From Scalesia atractyloides (Eukaryota; Streptophyta; Magnoliopsida; Asterales; Asteraceae): a stretch of DNA of 64,000 bases. The DNA lies in assembly GCA_947069175.1 (NCBI GenBank), contig CAMTDV010000003.1, forward strand, positions 44,421,606 to 44,485,605. The letters run 5' to 3'. The notes below the pieces were generated by a model. The model was not told the DNA's origin, made no database searches, and saw nothing but the letters and a program-made list of their open reading frames with translations. The position numbers were made by a program, and so were the translations under genes. Positions 1 through 7,890 of the stretch are shown piece after piece (within the stretch, counting starts at the first letter, position 1; every line of letters begins with the position of its first letter).

Positions 1-1461
1 ATGCTCTGTTTCTTACTTCTTCCAAATTCCTACGAGGAGTCATGAGATGGTCATCTTAAAAGGGAGAATCCTTTTGCAATCCAATTTTAAATGCCTCAAC
101 AGCAGTTGTAGTATCTAGATTCAGGATTTCGAAGGATTCTCTTCCAAATTTGGTGATGTAATCGCTTCAGGTTTCATCATGAGCCTGGGTTATCCTATAT
201 AAGTCACTAGTTAGCCTTTTAAAAGTTCTACTGCATGAAAACCGATTATTAAATAGGTTAACTAAATGTGAGAATGAAGTAATAGAGTAGGGAGGAAAAC
301 TTAGTAGCCATTTTAGTGCTGATCCAGTGAGTGAGGATCTAAAGCCCTTACACAAGCAAGCTTCTTTCAACCTTTGGGGATGGGGTTAATCTCCATCCTT
401 TCACGGTATTGTGCCAAGTGTTCCTCTGGATCAATTGTTCCATCGTACAACTTAATGTTGGAAGTTTGGAAGCGTTTGGGTGGTGCAAAGCGAGACACCT
501 TGTGGCTTCCATCTAAAATTTTAGGAATACGCTTAACTATTCTTGGAACACGGGAGATCATATCCTTGAGCTTCTGTAGCTCCTAGGCCATGGCTTGGCT
601 GATCCCTGCATCCAACATGAAACCGTAATTAGTATCCGAAAATGTATTATGAAAATTGTTACCTCCTGTTTAGCATAAAGGTGGTATTCAAGAAATATAT
701 TTGGGATGAGTCGTGTCTGCTATCATAGTAGGGCTTGAGGAAGCAATAGTTTGCATTGGGATGAAGTCCCCATCATGGACTTCTGAACTTCTAAGTGGTT
801 AGATCCTTGAGGATCCATGAGCATGAAAGATATTGTTTCTAGGATATGTTGGTGCTGGAGGTCTTGATGAGTAACCAATGGATCCTTGAACCCGAGCTGA
901 GGATCCTTGATGCTGGAAATAGGATCCTTGAGGTTGGAAGATATCTGCATATCCTTCTGAACGAGGGAAGGATCCTTGAGGCTGAGTGATCGCCAATGAT
1001 TCATGCTGGAGGATAGAGGATCCTTGAGGCTGAGTGATCGCCAATGATCCTTGCTGGAGGATAGAGGATCCTTGAGGCTGGATAGTGGATCCTCTAGAAT
1101 GCTGAATTATAGATGTCGGAGTGACAAAATATAACGCTCTAGGCATTAGTGGAGACAAATCTTCTGCCCTTCTTTTCTGTTTCTTGATGTCATCAATTTC
1201 ACGAAGGATTCCTTTGATTGGATTTCTCTTGTTGCTCCATATAACTTTCGATCTGCGAAAACAAAATAGGAATATCATTGTTAGTAGTAGAAGAGGAAGA
1301 AACAGTGAAACCTTTTGATCCTGTGAAGACGGATGATGTCTTCTTCTGAGCATTTTCAAAATTCTTCTGGAATTGTGGGGAATGGGAGGCAATGGCATAG
1401 TGTTTTGAGATTAGATAACCGCCGGCATGACACTTGAAGTAGCTTTCCCCTGAGATGCCAT
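1..1461 (-). pseudogene. gag of T1, frameshifted and left-truncated
   Basis: This is the structural polyprotein gene, whose product would form the cytoplasmic virus-like particle and bind element RNA. A plausible start is the ATG at 1461, 58 nt inside the LTR end. An N-terminal Ser/Pro-rich part is followed by a Gln-Gly-Ser repeat region (about 1110-800, units such as PQGSSILQ). The capsid-like core follows, with the motif LYDGTIDPEEHLAQYRERM (about 460-390) and a Trp-containing helix pair (GSALKWL, about 320-240) typical of the plant retrotransposon gag domain. Open segments lie in at least three frames, so the gene is broken by indels. A closely similar broken gag lies in T2 at 4960-6818. 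The C-terminal end is outside the window. Confidence 0.8.
800..1115 (-). repeat. In-gag tandem repeats encoding Gln-Gly-Ser units
   Basis: Tandem degenerate units, best seen at 960-1090, carry GGATCCTTGAGGCTGAGTGA on the plus strand and recur about every 45-50 bp. Shorter units cover the rest of the stretch. On the minus strand they read as repeated (P)QGS blocks within gag. A weaker version is visible in T2 gag at 6230-6450. Confidence 0.7.
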
Positions 1462-1518
1462 GGAGTTAATGAAAATGAATGGAAATGAGCAAAAAGCTTT
1501 AGAATTGAAGCACCACTT

Positions 1519-1536
1519 ACCCCACGGTGGGCGCCA
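1519..1536 (-). promoter_or_regulatory. T1 primer-binding site
   Basis: On the minus strand TGGCGCCCACCGTGGGG begins three bases inside the LTR end at 1540. This is where reverse transcription is primed by a host tRNA, and it is the usual form of primer-binding site in plant Tat-type Gypsy elements. The same site recurs for T2 at 6884-6901. Confidence 0.8.
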
Positions 1537-1539
1537 AAT

Positions 1540-2115
1540 TGTTTTGGTCAAAAATCAATCTAAGGATAATGTAACCAAATATGATTTTGTGAGGTAGTGT
1601 GCTTGAATATTGAACAATTGTATGATCAAAAATGAAATGTAAATGGCAATGAACACGATGATTTATACAGCTCTTGATCTTTAGAAGATCTCCGGCATAA
1701 AAAACCTTGGGTGATGGAAACTACCGATCACCAAATCTATTGATCAAATGATGAACAATTCAATAGAACTTCGAATAATATTGAGCTTGATACAAACGAA
1801 TTCTAGTGTGTGTTTGAGAGCAGTTTCGAGAATAATAAAGTGTGCAAAAAAGTTGTGTTCTAAATGAGCTCAATCTCCCCGTGATATAATTAGAAATATA
1901 CTAGCTAACTAACTATTCGGATAATGTGCAAGTCTCCCATGTTCCTCTATAACGGCTATTTTCTTCATTAAGCATGTGCTCTATATGAAGCATATTCGGC
2001 GAGATTCCAGCAAAAACTAAGTCCACGTCATCCATTTCCTGCACCATCAGCTAAGGATAAGTGATCCAAGCCCGGTCTAAGGATATATGATCTATACTAA
2101 AACTTAGCCCCTAAC
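1540..2115 (-). repeat. T1 5' LTR, 576 bp
   Basis: On the minus strand it begins TGTTAGGGGCTAAG (at 2115) and ends GACCAAAACA (at 1540), a proper TG...CA pair followed directly by the primer-binding site. The inner end is clearly similar to the T2 LTR beginning at 6905 (shared TAAGGATAATGTAACCAAA). It holds no ORF. Confidence 0.85.
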
Positions 2116-2370
2116 ATTAATTAGCAATGAATCTATATAAACTTGGAGATAGATGATCCTCATTTGTCTGGATAATTGCAAACATGCTATTAATGCTTCA
2201 TATCCTACCTCGTTGTTGGTGGTTTGAAATTCAAAGGCTATAGACTGGGGTAATATGTCCCATTATGGAAATTTTAGTAGTATTCATAATCCCATTCCTT
2301 TAACATTTGAGGCTCCATCAATGAAGAGTATCCAAGGATCCTTGGTTTCTCCAAGTTGTTGGACCTCCAA
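2116..2370 (-). pseudogene. Second (Tat-type) RNase H domain of T2, cut by T1
   Basis: The minus strand reads a recognisable RNase H start, with WILFIDGASNVKGMG at about 2340-2290. This includes the first catalytic Asp in the DGASN context. Further on, AFEFQTTNNEVGYEALI carries the conserved Asn-Glu-Glu-Ala helix, and the frame runs through YIDSLL up to the LTR boundary. RNase H degrades the RNA strand after minus-strand DNA synthesis. The domain stops at 2116, where T1 begins, so its last part is lost. A stop and a frame change separate it from the preceding RNase H. Confidence 0.75.
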
Positions 2371-4260
2371 CTCAGCGTTGTTTTTGTAAATCACTACTAC
2401 AATCTGCCATAAAGTCAACAAGTGCTTGTGATTTGATGGCAGTTATGGACTCATATCTTATATCATAGGCACCTATTTTTACTTCCCACTTTGTCATCCT
2501 ACCTGACATTTTTTGTTTCCTAAAAACAATCTTAATTGGAAAGTTGGTTTTTACAATAATATTATGAGTTTCAAAATAATATCTTAGTTTAGTAGAAGCC
2601 ATAATTAATGCGAGAATTAATTTTCTAAATGAGAATACATGGCTTCAGCATCAAGAAGGCTCTTACTTACATAATATAAAGGGTGTTGTTGTCCTTCATG
2701 ATCCTTAACTAATACTGCACTTACCGCATAACCTGAGACAGCCAAATATAAGGATAATGGTTCACCATCCACTGGTTTCATTAAGGGCGGTGCTGAGGAT
2801 AGGTAATCCTTAAGTGCCACTTCATGCTTCGGTCCATTCAAACTTCTTATTCTCTCTCAAGATATCATAGAAATCCTTGCACTTTTCTGAAGACTTTGAG
2901 ATAAACCTGTTAAAAGCTGTGATCCTTCCTGTTAGCCTTTGCACTTGTTAGGGATTTTAAGTTCACAATAGGCTTTATATGTTCAGGGCTGGCTTCTATT
3001 TCTCGCTTGGTCACCATGTAGCCCTAGAATTTTCCAACTGTTGGTGCATATTTGTGACAACAGCTTAATAGTTTAACAGTTTAGTCTTTGGATATTTTGT
3101 ATTAGGCTTAGCATTTGTGTTTAGCTTGTTTAGAGTGGTAATGGGCTTGGAGAATGGCCTAGCCCAGTATAAAGCCTAGTATGCAAACATGTAGTATATA
3201 TACATGTTGTGCATTAGGGTTTAGTGTTGGTTGGAAATAGAGGAGTGTGAGAAATCTACAGAGAGTGGCTGAGAGATTTCTAGAGAGTCTTGAATTGATT
3301 GTAAACACTTTGAGTTTGATAATCAATAGAAGACAGTTTGAAGGAACTATTTGTGTTCATGTTCTTGTTTCTATGAAATCTGATCTAGGGGATTCCGCAC
3401 TCTAGATTAGATAGACGATTCTGTCAAGATCCATAAGGACTAGGGGACCTACACCAGCTTTGACAGACAAAGTGGTATTTCTAAGGATTCAGCTTCATGT
3501 TGTACATATCAAGTATGTTGAACGCAACTTCAAGATCTTTGAGGTGATCTTCAGCCTTCTTTGACTTGAATACTATGTCATCAATGTAGACTTCCATGGT
3601 ATCTCCATGTTGATCTTTGAACATCATGTTAACCAGTCTTTGGTATATTGCACCTGCATTTCTTAGTCCGAAAGGCACATCAATATAACAATATAAACTG
3701 GTAGGGGTCATGAATGCAGTATCCTCTTGATCGGATGGTTCCATCTGTATTTGTTGAAATCCAGATGAAGCCTCCATAAAGGTGAACAATTTATGACCAG
3801 TCATTGCATCTACCATGGAGTCAATGTGTGGGAGTGGGAAAGGATTCTTGGGATATGCATTGTTTAAGTCAGTAAAATCGACACACACCCTCCACTTTAT
3901 GTTTTTCTTTTGAAGTACCACTACATTCGCTAACCATCCAGGATATTTTACTTCCCTATTCATACCTGCTTTTAGGAGTTTATTTATCTCTTCTTGGATA
4001 ATAGCATTTCTCTCAAGTGCAAATTTATTCCTTTTCTGGTGGATAGGCCTGAAAGATTTGTCTATACCTAGTTTATGTGTAATGATTTCTTTGGAAATGC
4101 TTGTCATGTTTTTGTGCTTCCATGCAAAGGTTGATTTCCTTCTTCTGAGGAAGGATATGAGATCCTGTTCTATAGTATTAAGGATCCTTGATCCTACAAT
4201 CACCTTGATGTCGGGATCATTAGGTTCCAGATTCACCTCTTTGATATCCTATTCCCTTAC
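2371..4260 (-). pseudogene. RT and first RNase H of T2 (interrupted by a solo LTR)
   Basis: This is the reverse transcriptase of a Ty3/Gypsy element. The longest open piece (3481-4236) contains WRVCVDFTDLNNAYPKNPFP, the PFGLRNAGAIYQRLV block, and the catalytic YIDD in MEVYIDDIVFKSKKAEDH at about 3590-3540. It stops at 3481, just before the inserted Copia-B solo LTR. Coding resumes after 3038 with GKF-stop-GYMVTKREIEASPEHI. The connected RNase H follows at 2841-2617 (SAVLVKDHEGQQHPLYYVSK) and 2602-2372 (MSGRMTKWEVKIGAYDIRYE). A one-base frameshift next to the LTR and several stops make it non-functional. Confidence 0.9.
3039..3453 (+). repeat. Solo Copia-B LTR inserted in T2 RT, 415 bp
   Basis: It begins TGTTGGTGCATATTTGTGAC and ends GGGGACCTACA. 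This matches the Copia-B LTRs at 25329-25811, 28957-29399 and 36498-36978. It is flanked by CCAAC (3034-3038) and CCAGC (3454-3458), a 5 bp target duplication with one mismatch. The Gypsy RT frame continues across it, which independently marks both edges. No internal Copia sequence is present, so it is a solo LTR left by recombination between two LTRs. Confidence 0.9.
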
Positions 4261-4394
4261 CTCCATTACATCTCTTGGAGGTTTCTTTAATTGCTATGTT
4301 GCTCTTGTTTTTGTGGCTGGCTTCATCGATGATGTATAGAAATTTTTAGCTTCTTGCTAGTCACTATATATCTTTACCACTCTCCAAGAGTTGG
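4261..4394 (-). other. Linker between PR and RT of T2
   Basis: This is decayed polyprotein sequence leading into the RT N-terminus. No domain is recognisable in it. Confidence 0.4.
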
Positions 4395-4760
4395 AAGCTT
4401 CACGCATTGATGATATGTTGAAGGAACGACCTTCATCTCGTGCATTCAGGGCCTGCCAAGACTCATATTGCCACAAGACAAACTGTCAATAATACAAAAT
4501 GTTTGGATAGAGTTGACTCCCTCTATGTATATTAGTAGTTTGATGTCCCCCAATGTATTCTTGCTTTAACCGTTGAACCTAACAAGTACTAAGGATCTTG
4601 GTATAATCTCGGATTCTGGTATGTCCATTTTCTTAGGCACAACAAGTTGTACGATATTCACGGAGCTTCCTCCATCTATAAGAATCCTGCGAACAAAATG
4701 GTTAGCAATAAATAATGTTATAACCAAGCTGTCATGGTGAGGATCCTAGATGTTGACTCT
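4395..4760 (-). pseudogene. Aspartic protease of T2
   Basis: On the minus strand the motif RRILIDGGSSVNIV at about 4690-4650 is the retropepsin active-site loop, with D-G-G-S in place of the usual D-T/S-G-S. The downstream sequence shows a flap-like stretch (LGDIKLLIYIEGVNSIQTF) with an in-frame stop between. Retropepsins cut the gag-pol polyprotein within the particle. It lies between gag and RT, as expected for Gypsy. Stops make it non-functional. Confidence 0.7.
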
Positions 4761-4959
4761 ATCATCCTCGTTAAAGGATATTATTTTATTATCCGTGAAC
4801 GTGGAAGTTCGGATATCTGTCACCATTCTCCAATTTAGCCTCCTTAGCGTGTCTCTTATCTGCCGAGAAGGAAGTGCCACAAATGTATGATCCTCCAGAA
4901 ATGAAGTTGATCAGTTAGGCGTCTCTTGGAGGTGGAGCAGCCGTTTCTGTCACATTCTT

Positions 4960-6818
4960 AGGATCATGGGTCCTTGATTTCTTTCTACCCAATAGTTCCT
5001 TCAAATAACCTTTGCTTAGAAGGTAGCATGCGATGCATTCATCTTTAAATGCCTGAAGTTCTCTTGGTATGCACACCATTTGAACTTATCCTTAAAGGAA
5101 GTTGAATTATCATTCTTCCTTGGCCATCTTGCCTTCTCACCTAAATTCGGCAAAGCAATCATTAGTTCACTAGTATCAACTGAGAAGCAACATTCAGATA
5201 TCTCTGAATTTTTTTCTTCGTCCTCATTTTGTTCCACCGCGTGGATGTTCTGGTTATCTGTCTTTGAATAGAGCTTAGATATATTATTCTTATAGAAGGA
5301 TCGCTATTTCTTATCATAATTCTCGTGTTTGGTAGAACCACCGAGCCTGTCTTGGGTTCTTTTGTCATCTTCTAGCCTGATGAACCTTAAAGCTCTATTT
5401 CTGACTTCATCTAAATTCCTTCAGAGTGTCATTACAAAATAATCATAAAAGGGAGAATCCTTTTACACTCCCATCTTGAATGCTTCAATAGAAGTTGTGA
5501 TGTCAAGATTTGGAATGTTTAAGGATTCTCTCCCAAACTTAGTGACATAATCCCTAAGGGATTCGTCAAGAGCCTGGGTAATTCTATACAAGTCACTAAT
5601 TAACCTCAAATGTTCGACTACAAGAAAATTAATTATTAAACAAATTAACTAAGTGCAAAAAGGAACCAATAGAGTAGGGAGGAAGACTTAGCAGTTTAAC
5701 GTAGATCTAGTAAGTGTGGATTCAAAACCCTTGAATAGGTAAGCTTCTTTTAATCTTTCAGGAATGCGGTTTATCTCCATCCTTTCTCTCTATTGGGCCA
5801 CATGCTCCTATGGATCAGTTGTACCATCATACAACTTCATGTTGGGGGTTTGAAAGCGCTTGGGCATCTCTGCATTGCATATTAGTGGAGCAAAACGAGA
5901 TATCCTATGGCTTTCATCTAGAATCTCAGGAATAGGTTTGACTATTCATGGGACGCTAGATATCATGTCCTTGAGCTTTTGCAATTCCTTAGCCATGGCT
6001 TGGTTGATCCCTGCATCCTACACAAAGCCATAATTAGTATCTAAATATGTATTATGGAAGTTGTTACCTCCTAGTTGACTCAAGGGTGGTATCCTAGAAA
6101 GGTATCTAGGATAAGATATGTCTACCATTATAGTTAGGCTAGAGGAAGTAATAGTTTGCATGGGGATGAAATGCCCATCATAGATTTCAGAGCTTCTCAT
6201 TGGTTGCCATCCCTGAGGATCCCTGATTCTGGAAAATACTAGATCCAGGAAATGTCTTTGTTGAAGGTCTTGTTGAATAATCCATGGATGTTTGAACTCG
6301 AGGTGAGGATCCTTGCTGATGGAAATAGGATCCTTGAGGTTGGAACATCTCCATGTATCCTTCTGAACGGATGGAGAATCCTTGAGCCTGAGTCATCCCT
6401 AGTGAGCCTTGCTGAAGGATAAAGGATCTTTGAGGATGGAAAGATGATCCTTTCGATTTCTGAGTTGTTGATGTCAGGGTAACGAAGTCTAGCACTCTAG
6501 GGATCAATGGAGACTGATCATCTGCTGGCCTCTTTTGTTTCTTGATATTTCTATCTCATATAGGATCTTTTCATTAGTCTTGTTCTATTGCTCCATGTAG
6601 CTTTTCATCTGCAAACACAAAACAAAGATAACATTGTCAGTATTTATAGAGGAGAAAGTAGCATGAACCTTGGATCCTTGGAAAACAGATGATGTCTTCT
6701 TCTGAGCAATTTCGCTATTCTTTGGGAATTATGGGGGAATAGAAGGTAACAACATAGAGCTTTGTGACAAGGTAGAGGATGGCATGGCAGTTGAAATAGA
6801 GTTTCCTTAAGAGGCCAT
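4960..6818 (-). pseudogene. gag of T2
   Basis: This is the second copy of the Tat gag, read on the minus strand from the ATG at 6818, which is followed almost at once by an in-frame stop. The Gln-Gly-Ser repeats lie at about 6450-6200. The capsid core at about 6000-5450 is homologous to T1 positions 610-120. The C-terminal part at 5240-5000 contains KFKWCAYQENFRHLKMN, which looks like a decayed zinc-knuckle-type tail of Tat gags (Cys and His kept, the last Cys lost). Indels break the frame repeatedly. It lies directly upstream of the PR at 4395-4760. Confidence 0.75.
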
Positions 6819-6883
6819 AGCGTTATGAAATTTATGAAAATAAGCAAAAATGGATAAAGAATTTTAGAATTGAAGCATCACTT

Positions 6884-6901
6884 GCCTCATGGTGGGCGCC
6901 A
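6884..6901 (-). promoter_or_regulatory. T2 primer-binding site
   Basis: The minus strand reads TGGCGCCCACCATGAGG three bases from the LTR edge. This is the T1 site with two G/A-type changes near its 3' end. Confidence 0.75.
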
Positions 6902-6904
6902 AAT

Positions 6905-7180
6905 TGTTTTGGTCAAAATCTGATTAAGGATAATGTAACCAAAGTTGTTTGTGAGGTAGAGTGCGTGATTGGATGTAACAAATAGTGGACGATAAATAAA
7001 ACTAATACCAGATGATTATACGAGGAAAAGCCCTTGATCACTAGATCGCCAGCACAAAAAACCTAGGGTGCTGAAAACTATCTACCACCAAATATATTGA
7101 ACAATGAAAATGAGTACAACTTACAATGTTGATCAAGTGCGGTACAACAATTGCTTTGGTTATTGTCAACTAATTCTTTG
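6905..7180 (-). repeat. T2 5' LTR, truncated
   Basis: The inner edge TGTTTTGGTCAAAATC (plus strand) matches the T1 LTR edge at 1540. Similarity to T1 (for example AAAAAACCTAGGGTG) continues to roughly 7090-7150. At about 7180 the sequence changes to the end of a Copia-A LTR, so the outer half of this LTR is missing. The exact breakpoint could be some 30 bp to the left. Confidence 0.7.
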
Positions 7181-7263
7181 TACCTCTCTAGCAATGAATT
7201 CTGCCTCTGCTAGTTGAGCGAGATCAGGTCGATTGCTCATTTCGGGAGCTCGATCCCCATTCA
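7181..7263 (+). repeat. A1 5' LTR remnant (last 83 bp)
   Basis: TACCTCTCTAGCAATGAATT... to ...GATCCCCATTCA matches the last part of the A1 3' LTR (21188-21270) nearly base for base. About 360 bp, including the U3 promoter, is missing, so this copy could not be transcribed from its own 5' LTR. Confidence 0.9.
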
Positions 7264-7267
7264 CAAG

Positions 7268-7279
7268 TGGTATCAGAGC
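7268..7279 (+). promoter_or_regulatory. A1 primer-binding site
   Basis: TGGTATCAGAGC, four bases after the LTR end, is complementary to the 3' end of initiator tRNA-Met, the usual primer of plant Copia elements. Confidence 0.9.
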
Positions 7280-7406
7280 CATGAGATCTGATCTACAGAT
7301 AGACAACAAGTAGTTACAAGTTAGTAAGTGTTCAGACTTGGATATATCGTCATCTTCATCATTTTTCTGACCTATGCTGGATTTTGGACAAATTTCGAAC
7401 GAATTC

Positions 7407-7424
7407 ATGGACAAAATGGACTAG
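7407..7424 (+). other. Conserved short leader uORF (A1)
   Basis: The sequence ATGGACAAAATGGACTAG encodes MDKMD. A2 has ATGGACAAATTAGACTAA at 38401 in the same context, followed by GATTTTAGTA in both. It may be a regulatory uORF. Alternatively it is a first coding exon whose sixth codon (ancestral CAA or CAG) became a stop in each copy. Confidence 0.45.
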
Positions 7425-7551
7425 GATTTTAGTAATTCAAGATAATCTTCAATCTAATCAAATCCATATCATAATTCAGACTTAAAATTGAACTAAATCA
7501 TGTTGAAATCTATAAAATTTGATCAGTTTGAAGTTTGAATCATTTCGTACG

Positions 7552-7830
7552 AGTTTCGCATGAAATAAATCTGATATAGTTTTTGTACGAACCAGCTCAA
7601 AAGTTCATACGGATAAGTGCAAAATATTTCACAGAATACAATTTTTCAGAACTTCAAACAAATTCGTACAAAAAAAATTCATCCGCACAAATATTTTACT
7701 CGTCCAAAAACACATATTTGTACAAAATGATTTGATTCGTATGAAATCATGTTTTTGTGAGAAAAATCTAAATCGTACAAAAACTTGTTTTATACGAAAC
7801 ATTTGTTTAGTACGAAACAACTTGTCCGCA
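7552..7830 (+). repeat. Leader cluster of (degenerate) TCGTACGA motifs, A1
   Basis: About a dozen variants of TTTCGTACGAAA lie at irregular spacing in the untranslated leader, for example TTTCGTACGAG at 7553, TTTGTACGAA, ATTCGTACAA, TTCGTATGAAA, TATACGAAAC and GTACGAAAC. The same motif fills the pre-ORF3 spacer (16120-16870) and the U3 of the 3' LTR of this copy. Confidence 0.75.
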
Positions 7831-7878
7831 CAAAAAAATTTCTAATCTGATCATTTTGTTTTCGAGAAGTGTGTTCTT

Positions 7879-7890
7879 AATTTTTCACAG
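7879..7890 (+). other. Putative 3' splice site before gag (A1)
   Basis: TTAATTTTTCACAG is followed directly by the region where gag protein homology with A2 begins (EEFYNAFATS in A1, EEFFNAFATS in A2). That homology starts upstream of the first in-frame ATG (7975), which suggests the start codon is supplied by a spliced leader exon. CTAAT/CTGAT branch-point-like sequences lie about 45-55 nt upstream. No donor is proven. Confidence 0.4.

Larger units (their letters stand above)
1..2115 (-). mobile_element. Gypsy/Tat-like LTR retrotransposon T1 (5' part only)
   Basis: This is the 5' end of a Ty3/Gypsy element read on the minus strand: LTR (2115 down to 1540), primer-binding site, then gag running off the left edge of the window. 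The LTR edge at 2115 abuts RNase H coding sequence of another, same-family element (T2), so T1 appears to have inserted into T2. The distal side of T1 lies outside the window, so its target duplication cannot be checked; the five bases next to the LTR are TTAAT. The Tat assignment rests on the primer-binding site and on the two RNase H domains in its relative T2. Confidence 0.8.
2116..7180 (-). mobile_element. Gypsy/Tat-like LTR retrotransposon T2, truncated at both ends
   Basis: Read on the minus strand: partial LTR (7180-6905), primer-binding site, gag, aspartic protease, RT, RNase H, then a second RNase H-like domain cut at 2116 by the T1 LTR. PR, RT and RNase H before IN is the Gypsy order, and a duplicated RNase H is a hallmark of the Tat clade. 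IN and the 3' LTR are missing because of the T1 insertion. A solo Copia-B LTR interrupts RT. At about 7180 the LTR is replaced by a Copia-A LTR remnant. Confidence 0.8.

Noticed and set aside
4058..4339. Plus-strand ORF opposite the Gypsy RT
   Set aside because: It is a shadow of the minus-strand RT frame; no domain and no conservation in the plus sense.
7268..7279. tRNA gene at TGGTATCAGAGC sites (also 25316, 38251)
   Set aside because: Only 12-13 nt complementary to a tRNA 3' end are present, exactly at LTR edges; these are primer-binding sites, not tRNA genes.
7629..7820. Minus-strand 63-codon ORF in the A1 leader
   Set aside because: It is a product of the repeated TCGTACGA-type motifs read in reverse; it has no counterpart in A2.
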